NCBI RefSeq assembly: GCF_001646945.1 | Contig: NZ_LUTV01000002.1 | Location: forward strand, 477,289 to 516,036 | Length of the DNA stretch: 38,748 bases | Source of the DNA: Endozoicomonas ascidiicola | GTDB taxonomy: Bacteria > Pseudomonadota > Gammaproteobacteria > Pseudomonadales > Endozoicomonadaceae | Direction of reading: 5' to 3' | Shown here: positions 7,724-17,400 of the stretch, one piece after another | Layout of the letters: the number at the start of each line of letters is the position of its first letter | Numbering within the stretch: the stretch's first letter is position 1 | Notes under the pieces: generated by a model | Database searches by the model: none | What the model saw: only the letters and a program-made list of their open reading frames with translations | Told to the model about the DNA's origin: nothing | Translations under genes and position numbers: made by a program

Positions 7724-9186
7724 TGAATACTTCCGACGTCAGCCAGACTTCAACACCTGAAACATCCTCCGCAGGGCTAGCCCTTGTTCCTATCATCTCC
7801 ATGCTGCTGTTGCTGATGGTAGGCTACGGTGTGTATGGCCTGCCCATTGAAGCACTGCTATTAACCTCAGCCATCATAGCGGCGGGCGTAGCGTGGAAAC
7901 AGGGCTACAGTTGGGATGAAATTCAGGAAGCCATCGTCGAAAGATTGGCAAAGACATTGCCAGCAGTCTTCATTCTAGTGCTGGTTGGCGGTCTGATCGG
8001 CAGCTGGATGATCGGCGGCACCATCCCAATGCTGGTTTACTACGGACTGAAAGTTATCAGCCCTGAATATCTATTGCTAACTTCATTCCTGGTCACCTGT
8101 CTGGTATCTCTGTGTACTGGTACTTCCTGGGGTTCTGCCGGTACTGTTGGTGTAGCCCTCATGGGTGTTGCCGGCGGTATGGATGCCAATCTGGCAGCTG
8201 TTGCCGGAGCCGTTGTTTCCGGTGCCTACTTTGGCGATAAGATCTCTCCGCTGTCTGACAGTACTAACTTCGCCCCTGTGGTGGCTGGTACCGATCTGTA
8301 TTCACACATTCAACATATGCTCTGGACGACACTGCCAGCCTTTCTGGTTGCGGCCACTGTCTTCTTTTTTGCGGGCACCAGTGGCGTTTCTAATGAGACA
8401 CCTGAAAAGGTGATCCACATCCTGGCCAATCTGGATCAGCTATTCACTCTGAACATCTTTCTGCTGCTGCCACCGATGATCATTCTGTTTGGTGCGATTC
8501 GTAAGCTGCCAACTATTCCTCTGATGCTGGCTGCTATTGCCGTGGGTATTTTCAATGCGGTTGTTGTGCAAGGCTTCAGCCTGATCACCGCCTTGAATTC
8601 TATGCTGGGAGGCTTCAATAGCAGCATGTTTGTCGATGCCGGCCTTGGTCAGGTGGACGTTATCAAAGATGTTATGACACTGGTGAATCGTGGCGGTATG
8701 TCCTCCATGTTGAGCATGGTACTGCTGGTATTCTGTGCCTTCTCCTTTGCGGGTACTCTGGCACTGACCGGTGGCTTGAAAGTGATGGTTAATGTGCTGG
8801 CTAAAGGCATTAAAGGCACCGCCAGCCTGATTGGTGCCACTATCGTCACTACGTTCACTGTCGTCTGCACCACGTCTGATGGCAAGCTGGCGCTGCTGAT
8901 TCCTTCTGAGCTGCTGCGCGATACTTACAAGCGCATGGGGCTGGCGGCCACCAACCTGTCTCGCACCATTGAAGATGCCGGTACGGTTATCGAGCCTCTT
9001 GTGCCATGGACCAATGCTGGTGTATTTATGGCGGCAACTCTGGGTGTTTCCACGCTTGATTACCTGCCATGGGCCATTCAAAACTACGCCGGCGTGATCT
9101 TTGCCATGATTCTTGCCTCTGCCAATATCGGCATCGCCAAGCTGAAAGACGACAACGCACCACAGGCAACGCCTGCTACGGCTTAA
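7723..9186 (+). CDS. nhaC: NhaC-family Na+/H+ antiporter or related Na+-coupled transporter
   Basis: The 487-residue inner membrane protein has about eleven hydrophobic segments. The NhaC signature is clear: SLCTGTSWGSAGTVG near residue 130, then SGAYFGDKISPLSDSTNFAP near residue 165 and a YSHIQHMLWTTLP segment. The C-terminal half contains the family TTFTVVCTTSDGKLALLIPSE region and NLSRTIEDAGTVIEPLVPWTNAG. NhaC relatives exchange Na+ for H+, but several move organic substrates such as malate/lactate or amino acids. Being controlled with a PatB-type C-S lyase gene, a sulfur amino acid substrate is possible (inference). The ribosome site before the ATG is weak (GTGGTG). A terminator hairpin follows the gene. 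Confidence 0.9.
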   Translation: MNTSDVSQTSTPETSSAGLALVPIISMLLLLMVGYGVYGLPIEALLLTSAIIAAGVAWKQGYSWDEIQEAIVERLAKTLPAVFILVLVGGLIGSWMIGGTIPMLVYYGLKVISPEYLLLTSFLVTCLVSLCTGTSWGSAGTVGVALMGVAGGMDANLAAVAGAVVSGAYFGDKISPLSDSTNFAPVVAGTDLYSHIQHMLWTTLPAFLVAATVFFFAGTSGVSNETPEKVIHILANLDQLFTLNIFLLLPPMIILFGAIRKLPTIPLMLAAIAVGIFNAVVVQGFSLITALNSMLGGFNSSMFVDAGLGQVDVIKDVMTLVNRGGMSSMLSMVLLVFCAFSFAGTLALTGGLKVMVNVLAKGIKGTASLIGATIVTTFTVVCTTSDGKLALLIPSELLRDTYKRMGLAATNLSRTIEDAGTVIEPLVPWTNAGVFMAATLGVSTLDYLPWAIQNYAGVIFAMILASANIGIAKLKDDNAPQATPATA

Positions 9187-9211
9187 TCAATTCCGCTGAA
9201 CATGAAGTATA

Positions 9212-9240
9212 AGAAAAGCCCTTTTTTTAAAGGGTTTTTC
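9212..9240 (+). terminator. Terminator or attenuator between nhaC and the C-S lyase gene
   Basis: AAAA-G-CCCTTT pairs with AAAGGG-TTTT, with a T run at the 3' side. It lies 26 bp after the nhaC stop and ends 15 bp before the next start, so it probably reduces rather than separates expression of the downstream gene; no independent promoter is visible between them. Confidence 0.7.
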
Positions 9241-9254
9241 TATTGAGGTTTATT

Positions 9255-10424
9255 ATGCACCCCGAACTGGATGCTGTTATCAACCGCTACGGCACGGACT
9301 GCCTGAAGTGGGATTATATGGAGAAGTGGCTTGGCGTTCCTGAAGGTGAAGCGCTACCCAGCTGGGTTTCGGACTGGGACTTTAAAGCGCCGGATTTTAT
9401 TCTCAAACCGCTGCAAGAGCGTCTGGATCACGGCATTTTTGGTTACTCCGAGCGCAGTGAAGAGTACTTCAATTCGTTGATTGATTGGTGGCGTGAACGC
9501 CATCAAGTCACCTTGCAAAAGGACTGGTTTCACACGACACCGGGCAGCCTTCCGGCTATCGCCATGCTGATCGAGAGCTGGAGCCAGCAACATGATCAGG
9601 TACTGGTCATGAGTCCCGTTTACCACGCTTTTTTCCGCACCATCACCAATACACAACGCACCCTCGTTACTTCTTCGCTGGTTAACGACAATGGTTACTA
9701 CACCATTGACTTTGATGATCTCGAAGAGAAATTCAAAGCCGGTGTTAAGGTGATGATTTTCTGCAACCCACACAATCCGGTGGGTCGGGTTTGGACGGAG
9801 CAGGAAGTCACCCGAGTGTGTCAACTTTGCAATCAGTATGACGTTTACCTGATCTCCGATGAAATCTGGGCAGATATCGACTTCTCCGAACATCGTTTTT
9901 TCAGCTGCCTGCGGGTGGATAATGCGCTACAGCAGAAAATGGCGGTTTGTATTGCAGGCACAAAAACCTTTGGACTGCCTTCCCTTCGCCTGACGAACAC
10001 CATGATCCCTAATAATCAGGTCGCCACGCCTTTCAAAAATAAGCTACAAGCTTATGGTATTGATGTTTACAGCGCGTTTAGCTTGGTCGCTAACCAAGCC
10101 GCATATCGTGATGGTGCGGATTGGGTTGATCAAACGGTCGGGTACTTGAACGAGAACAGTCGTATTCTGGATGAGTTTATTAAGGCAGAGCTGCCACACA
10201 TCATCTATCGTCGCCAAGAGTCTACTTATCTTGCCTGGTTGGATTGTCGGAGCCTTGGACTGAGCGATGACGTGTTAGAAAAAAAGGTTCATGACGCCGG
10301 TGTTATCCCCAGCATGGGATATGCTTTTGGTGAAGATGGCAAAGGATTTATCCGCCTGAACCTGGGGTGTCCAAAAAGTGTTCTGGAAGAAAAGCTGGTT
10401 CGTTTAAAAACAGCCCTCGCCTGA
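9255..10424 (+). CDS. PatB/MalY-type PLP-dependent C-S lyase (cystathionine beta-lyase)
   Basis: Class I/II-fold aminotransferase-like enzyme of the PatB/MalY group, which cleaves the C-beta-S bond of cystathionine or related thioethers to give pyruvate, ammonia and a thiol. Signs: CNPHNPVGRVW (170-180), the SDEIWADIDF segment (201-210) with the PLP-ring Asp, and PLP-binding Lys237 in AGTKTFGLPSLR; the C-terminal FIRLNLGCP is also typical. The ATG at 9255 is preferred over the upstream TTG at 9243 because a TGAGG site lies 6 nt before it. Product 389 residues, normal for the family. Transcribed behind nhaC, convergent with metY. Exact substrate unknown. Confidence 0.9.
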   Translation: MHPELDAVINRYGTDCLKWDYMEKWLGVPEGEALPSWVSDWDFKAPDFILKPLQERLDHGIFGYSERSEEYFNSLIDWWRERHQVTLQKDWFHTTPGSLPAIAMLIESWSQQHDQVLVMSPVYHAFFRTITNTQRTLVTSSLVNDNGYYTIDFDDLEEKFKAGVKVMIFCNPHNPVGRVWTEQEVTRVCQLCNQYDVYLISDEIWADIDFSEHRFFSCLRVDNALQQKMAVCIAGTKTFGLPSLRLTNTMIPNNQVATPFKNKLQAYGIDVYSAFSLVANQAAYRDGADWVDQTVGYLNENSRILDEFIKAELPHIIYRRQESTYLAWLDCRSLGLSDDVLEKKVHDAGVIPSMGYAFGEDGKGFIRLNLGCPKSVLEEKLVRLKTALA

Positions 10425-10432
10425 CAACAAAG

Positions 10433-10466
10433 AGATTGCCCGCTCTATACGGGCAATCTGCTTTTC
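10433..10466 (+). terminator. Terminator between the convergent C-S lyase and metY genes
   Basis: A perfect 10-bp stem AGATTGCCCG/CGGGCAATCT with a 7-nt loop is followed by GCTTTTCTT on the plus strand. It is 8 bp past the C-S lyase stop. On the other strand it lies just past the metY stop and may serve both genes. Confidence 0.85.
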
Positions 10467-11741
10467 TTACTTACTGGCTGCAAGCGCCTGTTCAATATCG
10501 GCAATAATATCGTCGATATGCTCAATACCAATGGATAGACGAACCATGTCTTCTGATACACCCGCCGATTCCAGTTCCTGAGGATTCAACTGTCGGTGAG
10601 TCGTTGATGCAGGGTGGCAGGCTAAAGACTTCGCATCGCCAATATTCACCAAGCGCAGAATCATCTGCAACGCATCGATAAAACGTCCACCAGCTTCTTT
10701 ACCACCTTTAATGCCAAAGCTGATAATGCCGGATGCCTTACCACCGGTGATCTTTTCTGCCGTTTCACGGAATGGACTTTCATCCATGGCCGCATAATTA
10801 ACCCAATTCACCTGTGGATGGTTTTTCAGGTAAGCCGCTACTTTTTCAGTGTTTTCGCAGTGTCTTTCCATTCTCAAAGACAGCGTTTCCAAGCCTTGCA
10901 TAAGCTGGAAAGCACTTTGTGCTGCCAGAGCGCCACCGGTATTTCTTAAAGGGACAACCCGGGCACGACCAATAAATGCGGCGGCACCCAGTGCTTCGGT
11001 ATACACGACACCGTGATAAGAAGGATCCGGTTCATTAAGAATAGGGAAGCGTTTCTTATTAGCCGTCCAATCAAATTTACCACTGTCGATAATTGCGCCA
11101 CCCAGTGTTGTACCATGACCGCCAATGTATTTAGTCAGAGAGTGCACAACAATATCTGCGCCGTGCTCAATTGGACGACACAGTATTGGCGTTGCCACAG
11201 TGTTATCCACAATCAGTGGCACACCGTGCCTATGCGCAATGTCTGCCAGCTTCTGAATATCAACAATATTGCCCAGCGGGTTGCCGATAGATTCACAGAA
11301 TAACGCCCGGGTATTCTCATCAATCAATGCTTCCAGAGCTGTGTAATCATCGTGGGAAGCAAAACGAACATCAATGCCCTGTCGTGGAAAGGTATGGGCA
11401 AACAAGTTATAGGTGCCGCCATACAATTGACTGGTTGAGACAATATTGCTGCCAGCATCGGCGATGGTTTGAATCGCGTAGGTTATGGCGATCATGCCGG
11501 AAGCCACGGTCAGTGCCGCAATGCCACCTTCTAACGCTGCCAGTCTGGATTCCAGCACCGCATTAGTGGGGTTCATGATACGGGAGTAAATGTTGCCCGG
11601 TACTTTCAGATCAAACAGATCAGCACCGTGCTGAGTATCATCAAATGTGTAAGAGACCGTTTGGTAAATTGGCGTTGTTGCAGCGTTGGTGGAAGAATCA
11701 CCTTCATAACCTGCGTGCAGGGCGATGGTTTCCGGCTTCAT
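10467..11741 (-). CDS. metY: O-acetylhomoserine aminocarboxypropyltransferase (MetY family)
   Basis: Cys/Met metabolism PLP enzyme that makes homocysteine from O-acetylhomoserine and sulfide (or methionine from methanethiol). The family order is intact: YSRIMNPTN (52-60), SGMIA at 81-85, DN at 179-180, the PLP lysine in VVHSLTKYIGGHG (Lys204), and the C-terminal SLACHPASTTHRQL and VRLSIGIEHIDDI. The 424-residue length matches MetY better than the shorter MetB/MetC group. An AAGGTG site precedes the ATG. It sits next to a C-S lyase, so the region may link thiol release with sulfide or thiol reuse; this is inference from neighbourhood only. Confidence 0.94.
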   Translation of the reverse strand: MKPETIALHAGYEGDSSTNAATTPIYQTVSYTFDDTQHGADLFDLKVPGNIYSRIMNPTNAVLESRLAALEGGIAALTVASGMIAITYAIQTIADAGSNIVSTSQLYGGTYNLFAHTFPRQGIDVRFASHDDYTALEALIDENTRALFCESIGNPLGNIVDIQKLADIAHRHGVPLIVDNTVATPILCRPIEHGADIVVHSLTKYIGGHGTTLGGAIIDSGKFDWTANKKRFPILNEPDPSYHGVVYTEALGAAAFIGRARVVPLRNTGGALAAQSAFQLMQGLETLSLRMERHCENTEKVAAYLKNHPQVNWVNYAAMDESPFRETAEKITGGKASGIISFGIKGGKEAGGRFIDALQMILRLVNIGDAKSLACHPASTTHRQLNPQELESAGVSEDMVRLSIGIEHIDDIIADIEQALAASK

Positions 11742-11899
11742 TAATTAGCACCTTGGTATTATTCTTGTGGTGTTAATCATACACCTTGCCAACGACCTCG
11801 TGCAGTGTTTGCAGGCCGTAATATCAGGTCTTTTTCTCATAATTTCAGCACTATTCGATATATTCTAATGGCTGCTAACATTTTCCAGTGAATCACTCT

Positions 11900-12163
11900 A
11901 TGAAACCTTCTACGCCCGATGCCATGGCAACATTGATTGCGGATATTCGCACTGCCATTCCTTTTGGCCTCTCTGAAGCGGAGCTGTGTTCAGGAAACTG
12001 CAAAGGTTGCTCTAAAAAGTTGCTGGAATTTCTGGATCAGGAGTTGCTCGATTGGAGCCATCGACTCGGTCATGGCGAAAAACCCAATCTCGGGGATATC
12101 GGTCGGTTGGAAAAAACTGCCCGAAAAATTTACGCAGCGCTCAAGAAGAGTCAGTTAGTCTGA
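11900..12163 (+). CDS. Small conserved hypothetical protein with Cys-rich motif
   Basis: Function unknown. The product (87 residues from this ATG) contains IPFGLSEAELC, then CSGNCKGCSKKLLEFLDQEL with three cysteines, and a C-terminal helix with LEKTARKIYAAL. I recall similar short proteins in gammaproteobacteria only as hypothetical proteins. The clustered Cys residues could bind a metal, but there are too few for a classic zinc ribbon. A GTG at 11888 in the same frame could also be the start; neither has a clear ribosome site. It lies just upstream of the glutaredoxin-like gene on the same strand (41 bp). Confidence 0.7.
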   Translation: MKPSTPDAMATLIADIRTAIPFGLSEAELCSGNCKGCSKKLLEFLDQELLDWSHRLGHGEKPNLGDIGRLEKTARKIYAALKKSQLV

Positions 12164-12204
12164 TACACTGAAGCTTCGATCCACATTCATTAAATGACCA
12201 AAAC

Positions 12205-12573
12205 ATGCTTTTAAAAATAATTCGTAACGTGTTGGGATACAGTATTGCAGCCATGGATGTGGTGACTCGGCCCCGAGGCCTCAAACGCACTCCACAGGCG
12301 CAGGCAGAAGTGGACGCTCAGACTGCCAATATGAGTTTGTACCAATTCACAGCCTGCCCGTTTTGCATCAAAGTGCGTCGTGGTATGCATAAACTGGGTC
12401 TGAATATTCAGACCCAGGATGCCATGAATGACCCAAAAGCCCGCCAGGAATTGCAGGAGAACGGTGGTAAAGTCAAAGTTCCTTGTCTCCGTATTCAAGA
12501 AGCCGGAAAGCCGGATGTGTGGATGTACGAATCCGGCGATATTCTGAATTTCCTGCAGCAGAAATTTGGCTAA
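12205..12573 (+). CDS. Glutaredoxin-like protein with CPFC active site
   Basis: The 122-residue protein has a glutaredoxin/GST N-terminal thioredoxin fold from about residue 43: SLYQFTACPFCIKVRRGMHKLGL with the CPFC redox pair (Cys52, Cys55), a cis-proline segment KVPCLRI (residues 90-96) and MYESGDILNFL (108-118) at the C-terminus. The N-terminal 40 residues are an added basic, partly hydrophobic segment that may anchor it to the membrane. Expected role: glutathione-dependent thiol-disulfide exchange. It ends 25 bp before radD and may be co-transcribed with it. Confidence 0.85.
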   Translation: MLLKIIRNVLGYSIAAMDVVTRPRGLKRTPQAQAEVDAQTANMSLYQFTACPFCIKVRRGMHKLGLNIQTQDAMNDPKARQELQENGGKVKVPCLRIQEAGKPDVWMYESGDILNFLQQKFG

Positions 12574-12598
12574 CCACTTTTTAGATTTCGACTTCTGA

Positions 12599-14380
12599 AT
12601 GGCTTATCAGCTTCGCCCCTACCAAACCGATGCCGTACACAGTGTGATACGGCACTTTCGCCAATCCAACGATCCTGCATTATTGGTTTTACCCACCGGC
12701 GCCGGAAAGAGCTTGGTTATTTCAGAGCTGGCACGCATCGCTCGTGGGCGAGTACTGATTCTGGCTCATGTGAAAGAATTGGTGGAACAAAACCACAATA
12801 AGTATGAAAGCTATGGTCTGAAAGCGTCTATTTTCAGCGCCGGGCTTGGGCAAAAAGAAGCCATTGAACAGGTCGTTTTTGGCAGTGTGCAAAGCGTGGT
12901 TCGTAACCTGAGTCAATTCCACCATGAGCCCGAACAAAAAGCATTCACCTTACTGGTGATTGACGAATGCCATCGGGTTTCCATGGAGAAAAACTCCAGC
13001 TATCAGAAAGTGGTGGAACACTTTAAGCGGTTAAACCCTAACCTGAAAGTGCTTGGTTTAACTGCAACGCCTTATCGTCTTGGCATGGGCTGGCTCTATC
13101 AATATAAGAATGGATTGAACAATAAAGGCATTGTTAGAACCGAAGAGCCTCGTTTCTTTAAACACTGCCTTTTTGAACTGCCACTCTCTTATATGGTCAA
13201 TAACGGCTATCTAACAAAACCCAATGTGGTGGATGCACCGATTGTTTTTTACGACTTCAGCCTTTTATACACAGACAGCTTTGGTCGTTATCCGGAACAA
13301 GAATTGAACCAGTTGCTAAAAGGCAACACCCGGGCAACCAGGCAAATCATTGACCAGGTGAAAAGCGAAGCCACTGATCGCAAAGGTGTGATGGTTTTTG
13401 CCTCCACCGTTGATCATGCCAGGGAAATTATTAGCTACCTTCCAGAGAATGAAAGTGCGCTGATTATTGGCGATACACCAGCAAAAGAGCGGGACCATTT
13501 GATCAATGATTTCAAAGATCAGCAACTGAAGTTTCTGGTTAACGTATCTGTCTTAACCACCGGCTTTGATGCGCCTCATGTGGATTTAATTGCGATCCTT
13601 CGTCCGACAGAATCAGTCAGCCTTTATCAGCAAATTGCTGGTCGTGGGCTGAGACTTGCTGAAGGAAAAGAAGAATGTTTGATCATTGATTATGCCGGTA
13701 ACCGCTTCAGCCTGTTCAGCCCGGAAGTTGGTGAACCAAAGCCTGATTCAAAAGCAGTACCGGTCACCGTCCCTTGTCCTGCCTGCGGAAACGAGAACAG
13801 TTTCTGGGGAATTGTTGATGGCGATGGGGACCTGGTTGAACATTATGGACGACGCTGCCAGGGTTTTGAGGAGTTTGAAGGCGAAAAAGAACAATGCAGT
13901 TTTCGTTATCGCTTCAAAGAGTGTGACAAATGTGGTGCTGAAAATGACATTGCCGCCAGAAAGTGTCATGAGTGTCAGAACGGCCTTGTAGACCCCGATA
14001 AAAAACTGCGGGATGCCCTGAACTTAAAAAACTGCATGGTTATCCGTTGCTCCGGCATGGAGATGAATTGCAGTAAAGATAGTAAGGGAAATACACGCCT
14101 GAAAGTCACTTATCACGATGAAGATGGCGCTGAGGTGGGTGAGTATTTTCGGCTCGACACACCGGCTCAGCAAGGTGCCTTCTACCACTACTTTGGTAAA
14201 CATGCCCTGATTAATCGGGGTGCGCCGTTTAAAGCATCAACTGTGGATAATGTTATCCACAACCGCAAAAAGTTCCGTAAACCGGATTTTGTGATTGCCC
14301 ACAAGGAAAAGCACTACTGGAAAATCATTGATAAGATTTTTGATTATCAAGGGAGTTTCAGAAAAGCAGGCATGCTTTAG
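12599..14380 (+). CDS. radD: RadD (YejH) DNA repair helicase-like ATPase
   Basis: Superfamily 2 helicase. It starts LRPYQTDAV (Q-motif-like), then Walker A PTGAGKS (32-38), DECH (122-125), the LTATPYRLG motif III region, and motifs V/VI in TTGFDAPHVDLIAILRPTESVS and QQIAGRGLR. The C-terminal part has a Cys-rich zinc region (CPACG, then CDKCGAENDIAARKCHEC), as in Escherichia coli RadD. Total 593 residues, close to E. coli RadD (about 586), with collinear similarity as I recall it. RadD supports recombination and repair, interacting with SSB and RecA in E. coli. The gene ends just before a stem-loop shared with the convergent tpsA. Confidence 0.95.
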   Translation: MAYQLRPYQTDAVHSVIRHFRQSNDPALLVLPTGAGKSLVISELARIARGRVLILAHVKELVEQNHNKYESYGLKASIFSAGLGQKEAIEQVVFGSVQSVVRNLSQFHHEPEQKAFTLLVIDECHRVSMEKNSSYQKVVEHFKRLNPNLKVLGLTATPYRLGMGWLYQYKNGLNNKGIVRTEEPRFFKHCLFELPLSYMVNNGYLTKPNVVDAPIVFYDFSLLYTDSFGRYPEQELNQLLKGNTRATRQIIDQVKSEATDRKGVMVFASTVDHAREIISYLPENESALIIGDTPAKERDHLINDFKDQQLKFLVNVSVLTTGFDAPHVDLIAILRPTESVSLYQQIAGRGLRLAEGKEECLIIDYAGNRFSLFSPEVGEPKPDSKAVPVTVPCPACGNENSFWGIVDGDGDLVEHYGRRCQGFEEFEGEKEQCSFRYRFKECDKCGAENDIAARKCHECQNGLVDPDKKLRDALNLKNCMVIRCSGMEMNCSKDSKGNTRLKVTYHDEDGAEVGEYFRLDTPAQQGAFYHYFGKHALINRGAPFKASTVDNVIHNRKKFRKPDFVIAHKEKHYWKIIDKIFDYQGSFRKAGML

Positions 14381-14399
14381 CACGAGTGAATCTATCGGG

Positions 14400-14452
14400 T
14401 ATGATAACAACCAACCCATATAGTCAAAGTTATTATCATAATCCTATATGGG
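14400..14452. terminator. Nested inverted repeat between convergent radD and tpsA
   Basis: CCCATATAG (14415-14423) pairs with CTATATGGG (14444-14452), and an alternative pairing joins TATGATAAC (14400-14408) with GTTATTATCATA (about 14430-14441). No clear T run follows in either direction, so factor-independent termination is uncertain, but the position between two gene ends suggests 3'-end formation. Confidence 0.5.
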
Positions 14453-14470
14453 CAGAAACATACCAGCTAC

Positions 14471-17400
14471 TTATGGTTCAGAAGGTAAGTCAGCATTAGA
14501 ATCTTCACCTGTAGGCACTACAACATTAATCTTGCTGCCGTTACCATAAACGGCTCGGAAGCTAATATCTTCTAGCAACTGCTCTTCCGTATATCTGATA
14601 ACTAATGAACATGTTGAATTGCTAGCCAGAATGCCTGAACAATTGTTAGAAACCAGCTCCGTACCTTCTGGCAGCTCATAATCATACCTGACATCGTTGA
14701 CGGAATCAGGGGTTTGATTTGTCAACGTAATGACTACAACCTTATTATCTTTAAAGTCACCATTCACGTGTGTTCGCGAGTAATACTTTTGTTGTTCCTC
14801 TTTCTTTATATAACGATAATTTCCTTTAATCCCCAAGGTTCCAACGGCATCCAGGCTTATTGGATCAGCTGATTCATCCTCAGAATCATCCTTAATAAGA
14901 TCAGGCTCTGTTGGATCTGTTGGATCTGTTGGATCTGTTGGATCTGTTGGATCTGTTGGATCTGTTGGACCTGTTGGACCTGTTGGACCTGTTGGACCTG
15001 TTGGATCTGTTGGATCTGTTGGATCTGTTGGATCTGTTGGATCTGTTGGACCTGTTGGACCTGTTGGACCTGTTGGATCTGTTGGATCTGTTGGATCTGT
15101 TGGATCTACCGGAGGCTGTACTGGTGGAATTACCGGTGGCACTACTGGATCTGTTGGATCTGTTGGATCTACCGGAGGCTGTACTGGTGGAATTACCGGT
15201 GGCACTACTGGCGGCTCTACAGGTGGATCTACCGGACCTGGCTCAGGTACTGGTGGCAATTCCTCATAGGGCACATCTAAGAAAGCAGTGTACTCAGGGT
15301 CTAAATAATCCACCACATTATCTCTAAGCTCGAGATGATCCCTGAAAATAAAAGGATACCGATATCTTTGTTTTGGTGGCGGAGTATAAGTATTAACATC
15401 CGGCCCAGTGGTCGTAATGGTTTGACTCGGATCTGCTTCATATTTACCAGGTGTGCCTGGAACTAACTCCAATGTGATCTTCGTCTTATCTGGCTCTGCC
15501 GGAGTTTGTACAACAATGTCTTTTGTAATTTCTGGTTTGTAATTTGGATTAGGTACATCAACGTCTTTGTAAGTAGCCGGCTTGTAAGGTGTCACAACAT
15601 CCACTACATCTTTATACTCCGCTGGCTCAGCCTTCTGCACTACCTTCTCGACATCTTTATACTCCGCTGGCTCGGCCTTCTGAACAACTCTTTCTACATC
15701 TCTATAGACCGCATCCTTAGCATCTTCGACCTTAACACTCCGAATTTCTTTTTCTGTTTCTTTATGAGAACCCGTTTCTTTTAGTGTTAATTTTTTAAAC
15801 TCATCAAATGAAATGAGATTTTTATCAGAATCCAGCTTCTTCTTAATATTGGCTAAATCTCTATCCGTCATTTTATCTTTAAGCAGACCATCAGATCTTA
15901 ATGATTCAATAGCCTTAGCAAGCTTTTCACCCGTCTCTTTATCAACCGTTTTTTTACTCTTGTCAACTGGCGCCGAGTTTTGGTTGCTGGCTTGAGCGTT
16001 TTTCTTTGCTGCAGCAAGTACTTCACTATTCTGATTTTTTGCTCCCGTTGCAGACTTACCATCTATTTTTCTTGTTGATAGCTTTCCTTGTAACTTAGCG
16101 GTTGCTACTGTTGTTTTATTATTGTTTTTATCAGTGGAAGATACCGTCTTTAATTTAACATCTCCAACCTGGTTCTTAGCCAAGTTCTCCCGAAGCTCTT
16201 TCACGCTTTTACCAGCTGAACTGTTATTCAGCTTTTTGAGGGAATCTTTCCCGCCAGCAATTTTAAAGGTTCTGGCTGCCATATAAATATCATTATTGAC
16301 ATATAGTGCACGTTGCTCTTCTGGCAGGGTTTCAAGATATTTCTTCTTATCATCTTCAAATGCTTGATTTCCTTTCTTAGTTGCAGTCGATGATCTGTAT
16401 AAAGCCTCAAGATTGTTAATTTCCTTAGCTTGGGCTTTATCCAAAACTTTATTGGACTTTAACGTTGTCACAACATCATTTAGCGCCCTTGTTTGTGCGG
16501 CTCTTAATGTAACATCACCATCATCTTTTCTGACAGCCGCGCTCTGTCCTGCTTTATTAGTCGTTGAATACGCTCCCCCACCAAGGGCTGGATCTTTTGA
16601 TTCACTGCTTACATTGGGAGCCTCAAATGCGTAGTCTTTAACTTCAACTTCTTTCTCAAACTCTTGATCTTCATATTTTGCAGGTTTTGCATCTTCAACT
16701 AACTCTTTCACTGTTTCCTTTTTTTCAAGAACTTCAGCTTTCACTAATTCTTTCACTGTTTCCTTTTTCTCAGGCACTGCAGCTTTAACCAGTTCTTGCC
16801 TTGTTTTGGTGACTTCAGGCTGTTCAGGCTGGTCCTCGACTGTTTTCTTTATTGTTTTCGGGCCTGATTCAGCTTGCACCACTACGGTTTGAGTTGTAGA
16901 TGTCGCAGGCTTGCCCGGAGTGGTTTGCTTAACTGCTTGTACTGTCGGCTTTTTCCCCGGTACAAATTTAACAGCATAAGGGTCTCGCTTAGAAGATGTT
17001 GCCCCTGCTGCAAGCCCCGCAGCGCCTTTCTTCTGTTTATCTCCTGTTTTTTCTACAGGGCCTGTGTAAAGACCAAAACTAGTAGACTCTTTAACATTTG
17101 TTCTACTCAAACCAACAACAGATTTTGCATTAATTTCCAATGAACCTGTGCCCGCTCCGGCAGATCTTGCAAGGCCATTTCCGCCACTGCCAACGTTAAA
17201 TTCAGCCTCCTGATTGACGATAGTTTCTGCATTTAATTTCACCTTACCAGAAAAGCTAGTGGCGATGCCTTGCTGCAAATTATTTTCATCGCTATCCATT
17301 TTAAAACCAAGCTTGAAACCTGACGTAGTACCACCGGCAACTTCGAAGTTGGAAGACGTTGTCAGATCACTCGTTTGATCAACATCTTTAGCTTCCAGCA

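Noticed and set aside
8440-9081. Minus-strand 213-codon frame opposite nhaC
   Set aside because: Antisense shadow, His/Gln-rich with no recognisable features.
14911-15327. Plus-strand frame of Leu-Asp repeats
   Set aside because: It is the antisense reading of the 9-bp repeat array inside tpsA; low complexity, no ribosome site.
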